From the NCBI GenBank assembly GCA_003218525.1, contig QHNU01000152.1, positions 1 through 8,886 of the forward strand: a stretch of DNA of 8,886 nucleotides, read 5' to 3'. This stretch comes from Verrucomicrobiota bacterium (GTDB lineage Bacteria; Verrucomicrobiota; Verrucomicrobiia; Chthoniobacterales; UBA10450). Shown piece by piece: positions 5,906 through 8,886 of the stretch. Both the position numbers and the translations under genes were made by a program. The notes beneath the pieces are model-generated. The model was given only the letters and a program-made list of their open reading frames with translations. It searched no databases and was not told where the DNA came from. Within the stretch, counting starts at the first letter, position 1, and every line of letters begins with the position of its first letter.

Positions 5906-7377
5906 AGCGCGCTCGATAATGGGGCGGCGATGCTCTCGAGCGACCGCCGTTCCGCTTTCACTCCGATCCAGGCTTCGACTACGGCCGCGCAAATCATCAA
6001 GGAGGCGCCGAAAAGGTAGCCAGCAAAAAGCGCGTTGCGCGAACCGCTGCCAATGATGGCGCCAAAAATCAGCGGAGCGAAAACGCCACCCGCTAACGTT
6101 CCGATCGAATAAAAAACTGCGATCGCGAGCGCCCGAATTTCGAGCGGAAAAATTTCGCTCACTGTCAAGTAGGCCGAACTGGCGGCAGCCGAGGCGACGA
6201 AAAAGATCATGGTCCAGGCGAGCGTCTGCGTTTGTGCTGTTAACAGGCCTGCCCGAAAAAGCCAGCCGCTCAGCGCGAGCAATATTCCCGACCCGAGGTA
6301 GGTGGCGATGATCATGGGCTTGCGTCCGATCGTGTCGAAAAAACGTCCGATTAAGAGAGGGCCGAGGACATTTCCGAGCGCAAATGGTAGAAGGTAAGCG
6401 CTGACCTGCTCTGCGCGCACGTTGTAAAAACGGATCAAAACGAGCGCGTAGGTGAAAAATATTGCGTTGTAGAAGAATGCCTGCGCTACCATCAACACAA
6501 ATCCAAGCAATGACCGCTCGCGGTATTTATGCGCGATGGTTTCCCAGATTTCGCGCCACGGTGTTCTTTTGCGGGCGCGGATTCGTATCGGCGGCGTTGC
6601 CGGGGCAATCAACCTTTCGGAATGCAGGCCAACGGCTTCTTCAACCTGCGCCACAATCTGTTCAGCTTCCTTCGCCCGCCCGTGCACGATCAGCCAGCGC
6701 GGGCTTTCCGGGATCCATTGCCGAAAAAAGATGACGATTAGTCCAAGTGCCGCGCCGATTCCGAAGGCAAACCGCCATCCGAGCCAGATCGGAAACAAGT
6801 ACGGGTTGAGCAGCACCACGGTCGCGGCCGAGCCAAGCGCGGCCCCGATCCAGTAGCTGCCATTGATAATGAGATCGACACGGCCACGCACGCGCGCCGG
6901 AATGAGTTCGTCGATGGCTGAATTGATGGCAGCGTATTCTCCGCCGATTCCAGCTCCAGTGAGCGCGCGAAAGAGCGCGTAGCTCCAAAAATTCCAGGAA
7001 AAAGCGGTCAGCGCTGTGGCCGTTAAGTAAACCCCGACGGTAACGAAAAATAACTTCTTTCGCCCCAGTCGATCCGTCGCATAACCGAAAACGAGCGCGC
7101 CGAGGACCGCGCCAACAAGATAAGCGCTCGCGCTGGCGCCAACCTGCGCATCACTCAACGCGAGAGTTTCTCGATATGTCAAAATGCCGCCGAGCGCGCC
7201 GGCAAGTGTGACTTCGAGGCCATCGAGAATCCAGGTAGCCCCCAAAGCGATAACGATCAGCCAATGCCATGGACTCCACGGCAATCGATCCAGCCTGGCC
7301 GGAATATGCGTTTCGACCCATTCCACCGTTGGCATCACGGGAGGAAGCAAATCGCGGTGTCGGTTGATCGCAAACAT
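5902..7377 (-). CDS. MFS transporter (sugar-porter/metabolite:H+ symporter type)
   Basis: The 491-residue product has about 12 hydrophobic segments in two halves separated by a charged central loop (~235-290). Motifs are an acidic pair in the first segment (Asp52, Glu55), motif A GYATDRLGRKK (98-108), RALTGAGIGGEY (137-148), PESPRWL at the end of the sixth segment (223-229), the second-half motif A GRFFDTIGRKP (344-354), and SEIFPLEIR (407-415). PESPRWL with RxGRR-type loops places it near the sugar-porter and metabolite:H+ symporter families, in the inner membrane. The substrate cannot be read from sequence, and the adjacent mannose-phosphate isomerase is not enough to infer a sugar. ATG 7377 gives a 35-residue cytoplasmic lead; ATG 7335 (M15) is an alternative, and neither has a good ribosome-binding site. 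Its TGA overlaps the GTG of the vanZ-like gene. Confidence 0.92.
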   Translation of the reverse strand: MFAINRHRDLLPPVMPTVEWVETHIPARLDRLPWSPWHWLIVIALGATWILDGLEVTLAGALGGILTYRETLALSDAQVGASASAYLVGAVLGALVFGYATDRLGRKKLFFVTVGVYLTATALTAFSWNFWSYALFRALTGAGIGGEYAAINSAIDELIPARVRGRVDLIINGSYWIGAALGSAATVVLLNPYLFPIWLGWRFAFGIGAALGLIVIFFRQWIPESPRWLIVHGRAKEAEQIVAQVEEAVGLHSERLIAPATPPIRIRARKRTPWREIWETIAHKYRERSLLGFVLMVAQAFFYNAIFFTYALVLIRFYNVRAEQVSAYLLPFALGNVLGPLLIGRFFDTIGRKPMIIATYLGSGILLALSGWLFRAGLLTAQTQTLAWTMIFFVASAAASSAYLTVSEIFPLEIRALAIAVFYSIGTLAGGVFAPLIFGAIIGSGSRNALFAGYLFGASLMICAAVVEAWIGVKAERRSLESIAAPLSSAL

Positions 7378-7403
7378 GAGAATATTAACATGCGCGAAGA
7401 AGG

Positions 7404-8378
7404 ATGATTGATTCTGTCGAGCGCGCAGTCACCATGCCGGATTTTCGAACTCCCCTCACCTTCGAGCCCATTTTCATGGAACGAGTTTGGGGAGGACGAC
7501 AGCTCGAAACGCTTTATGGGAAAGAACTCCCGGCCGAAAAACAGATCGGTGAATCGTGGGAAATCGTCGATCGCCCAGAGGCGCAAAGTATCGCCCGCGA
7601 CGGCCCGCTCGCGGGCAGATCACTTCACGATCTTTGGGTGAATTTTCGTCGTGAGGTATTCGGCCAAATTCGCGATGTGCCACGTTTTCCACTGCTCATT
7701 AAACTACTCGACTGCCAGGAAAAGCTTTCTTTACAAGTGCACCCCCCAGAGCACGTGGCCGATTCGCTTGGCGGCGAACCAAAAACGGAGGCCTGGTTCG
7801 TCGCCCATGCTGCGCCCGAGGCGGAGTTATATCTTAGTCTTCGAAAACCAATCACGCGGCAGACGTTTGAAGCGGCGCTAACTTCAGGCCGGGCGGAGGA
7901 GTTTATTCAAAGAGTCCATGTCAAAACGGGCGACGTCTTTCTCATTCCCAGCGGCCGGATGCACGCCATCGGCGCAGGAAACGTGATCGTAGAAGTGCAA
8001 GAAAATAGTGATACCACCTATCGAGTATTCGATTGGAATCGCGTCGACGGAGCAGGACGGGCCCGCGAGTTGCACGTTGCCCAAGCTCTGCGCTGCATTG
8101 ATTTCGACGATTGCAGCCCAGCGCCTATCGTCGTGAACAACGAATCGCTTATCTCTCACGATTTGTTTGCCATCGATCGGTGGCAAATCCATTCCCCGCG
8201 CGAACTTGCGCCACCGGGAACTTTTGTTATTTCCTATTGTCTCTCCGGAAAACTGGAGTGCGGCGGTTCTTTGTTTCGCGCCGGGGAATTCTTTCTCCTT
8301 CCGGCGAACGCCAGTCACCGCGTAATCAAAAACATAGGTTCAACCTCTGAACTACTTCGAATTACAGTCCCCGAATAG
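7404..8378 (+). CDS. manA: Mannose-6-phosphate isomerase, class I (phosphomannose isomerase, short form)
   Basis: The product interconverts mannose 6-phosphate and fructose 6-phosphate in the cytoplasm, feeding mannose into glycolysis or fructose 6-phosphate into GDP-mannose and polysaccharide synthesis. The 324-residue length fits the short type I enzymes. Visible features are FEPIFMERVWGG (20-31), the metal-binding QVHP (111-114, His113), KTEAW (127-131, Glu129), and SGRMHAIG (183-190, His187) in the cupin. They also include the active-site stretch EVQENSDTTYRVFDWNR (197-213) with Arg207. A second cupin-like half covers ~250-322. ATG 7404 is preceded at once by GAAGAAGG, rather close for a ribosome-binding site; ATG 7434 (M11) matches the usual family start better. 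It is divergent from the MFS gene with only 26 bp between starts, so the promoters must overlap or lie inside genes. Confidence 0.95.
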   Translation: MIDSVERAVTMPDFRTPLTFEPIFMERVWGGRQLETLYGKELPAEKQIGESWEIVDRPEAQSIARDGPLAGRSLHDLWVNFRREVFGQIRDVPRFPLLIKLLDCQEKLSLQVHPPEHVADSLGGEPKTEAWFVAHAAPEAELYLSLRKPITRQTFEAALTSGRAEEFIQRVHVKTGDVFLIPSGRMHAIGAGNVIVEVQENSDTTYRVFDWNRVDGAGRARELHVAQALRCIDFDDCSPAPIVVNNESLISHDLFAIDRWQIHSPRELAPPGTFVISYCLSGKLECGGSLFRAGEFFLLPANASHRVIKNIGSTSELLRITVPE

Positions 8379-8738
8379 CTAAGTCATGATGCCCCTGAAG
8401 GCGATCTTCAACCGGTTAGTCCGTTCGACCTTCCAGCCCAAAGCAGTTCGTCCGATCAGGCATAGGTAACGGTTGCCACAGCGATCGGTCACTGTTAATT
8501 CGAGGATGGAGTTACTACTCGTCGTTCTCGCAAGTCCCACCTCAATGTTTATGGCACCGCTGAATTCAGGGTAAGCGGTGTGCAGTTCAGCCTCGAGTGC
8601 AGCGATTGAGAATCTTGCCTCGCCCGTAGCAGTGCGGTTGCCGCCGATAAGAAAGTCGCGATGATTGCCTGCGAATATTCCGAGCCCGCAAATCAATAAC
8701 ATCGCGGTGATCCACAGGATCTTTGAGAGATTACTCAT
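8379..8738 (-). CDS. Small membrane-anchored or secreted protein of unknown function
   Basis: The 119-residue product is not one I recognise. Residues ~7-23 (LWITAMLLICGLGIF) form one hydrophobic segment, either a signal anchor or an uncleaved signal peptide. The remaining ~95 residues would then be outside the cytoplasm. This part looks like a small alpha+beta domain: helix AALEAELHTAYPEF (46-59), then alternating strands INIEVGLA, ILELTVTD, YLCLIG and WKVER, with Cys87 and Cys93 that could form a disulphide. The ATG at 8738 is preferred over an earlier ATG at 8840 because the region upstream codes for DUF971 in another frame and the ATGAGTAA overlap implies coupling. Its stop abuts the manA stop tail to tail. 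Confidence 0.7.
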   Translation of the reverse strand: MSNLSKILWITAMLLICGLGIFAGNHRDFLIGGNRTATGEARFSIAALEAELHTAYPEFSGAINIEVGLARTTSSNSILELTVTDRCGNRYLCLIGRTALGWKVERTNRLKIAFRGIMT

Positions 8739-8886
8739 TGGCGGAGGAGGCGAGCCTGCGAAGATAAGCAAAACTGTAGATCCCTGTCGAGTGCCCGTCG
8801 CCCCAGCGCAATTGCAGCGCGTACCCACCCACCGGCACAAATCCTTCCAGCCGAAAACTTTCGGGCAAATATCGGACAGGCGGTCG
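8731..8886 (-). CDS. DUF971 (gamma-butyrobetaine hydroxylase-like N-terminal) domain protein, 5' part outside window
   Basis: Only the last 51 residues are present, found by reading the window edge on the minus strand. The stretch GYALQLRWGDGHSTGIYSFA, followed by YLRRL, matches the C-terminal half of the DUF971 domain (PF06155), whose members end with a W-DGH-TGIYSF-LR pattern. In eukaryotes the domain precedes gamma-butyrobetaine hydroxylase. Free-standing bacterial copies are often neighbours of the Fe-S carrier Mrp/ApbC and have no firmly established role. The TAA stop lies inside the first codons of the following small protein gene (ATGAGTAA, 8 shared bases), so the two are probably one transcript with coupled translation. 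Confidence 0.8.
   Translation of the reverse strand, partial: RPPVRYLPESFRLEGFVPVGGYALQLRWGDGHSTGIYSFAYLRRLASSANE

Noticed and set aside
7390..7407. Five-codon leader (MREEG) whose TGA overlaps the manA ATG
   Set aside because: It is too short to be distinguished from chance and has no attenuator-like structure around it.
8739..8840. 34-codon N-terminal extension of the small anchored protein
   Set aside because: The same bases encode the conserved end of the DUF971 protein in another frame, and the extension would bury the signal-like segment.

Overview
The window looks like ordinary chromosomal housekeeping DNA from a GC-moderate, Gram-negative-type soil or freshwater bacterium. It carries secreted M16 peptidases with Sec signals, a ubiquitin-like/Mut7-C fusion, a DUF971 protein, a short type I phosphomannose isomerase, scattered single tRNAs and repeat-rich intergenic gaps. 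My best guess is Verrucomicrobiota (Chthoniobacterales-like). That rests on overall texture, not on a marker gene. I see no CRISPR array, prophage, transposase, restriction system or recognisable defence island.

Layout. 1-695 (-): secreted alpha/beta hydrolase, 3' end cut by the window edge. 767-839 (+): tRNA-Ala(UGC). 1002-1784 (-): Ub-like + Mut7-C RNase-like protein. 1785-2175: a 391-bp gap holding a REP pair (BIME-like), a longer imperfect inverted repeat and a good intrinsic terminator. 5023-2176 (-): two-gene operon encoding an active (HxxEH) and an inactive M16 peptidase, one base apart. 5170-5243 (+): tRNA-Ile(GAU), flanked by TTTCAGA-type heptamer repeats. 5905-5455 (-): VanZ-like membrane protein whose reading frame appears broken near 5850. 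7377-5902 (-): MFS transporter whose stop overlaps the GTG start of the vanZ-like gene. 7404-8378 (+): mannose-6-phosphate isomerase, divergent from the transporter. 8738-8379 (-): small membrane-anchored protein of unknown function, convergent with manA with no base between the two stop codons. 8886-8731 (-): C-terminal part of a DUF971 protein, overlapping the small protein's start by 8 bases.

How the genes relate. Three couplings are visible in the DNA: M16 active -> M16 inactive (1-nt gap, then terminator), MFS -> vanZ-like (GTGA overlap), and DUF971 -> small anchored protein (ATGAGTAA overlap). The M16 pair very probably forms one periplasmic heteromeric protease. The other genes do not make an obvious shared pathway. 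The points most worth a second look are the GTAG-headed REP pair, the vanZ frameshift (decay or assembly error), and the coupled DUF971/small-protein pair.
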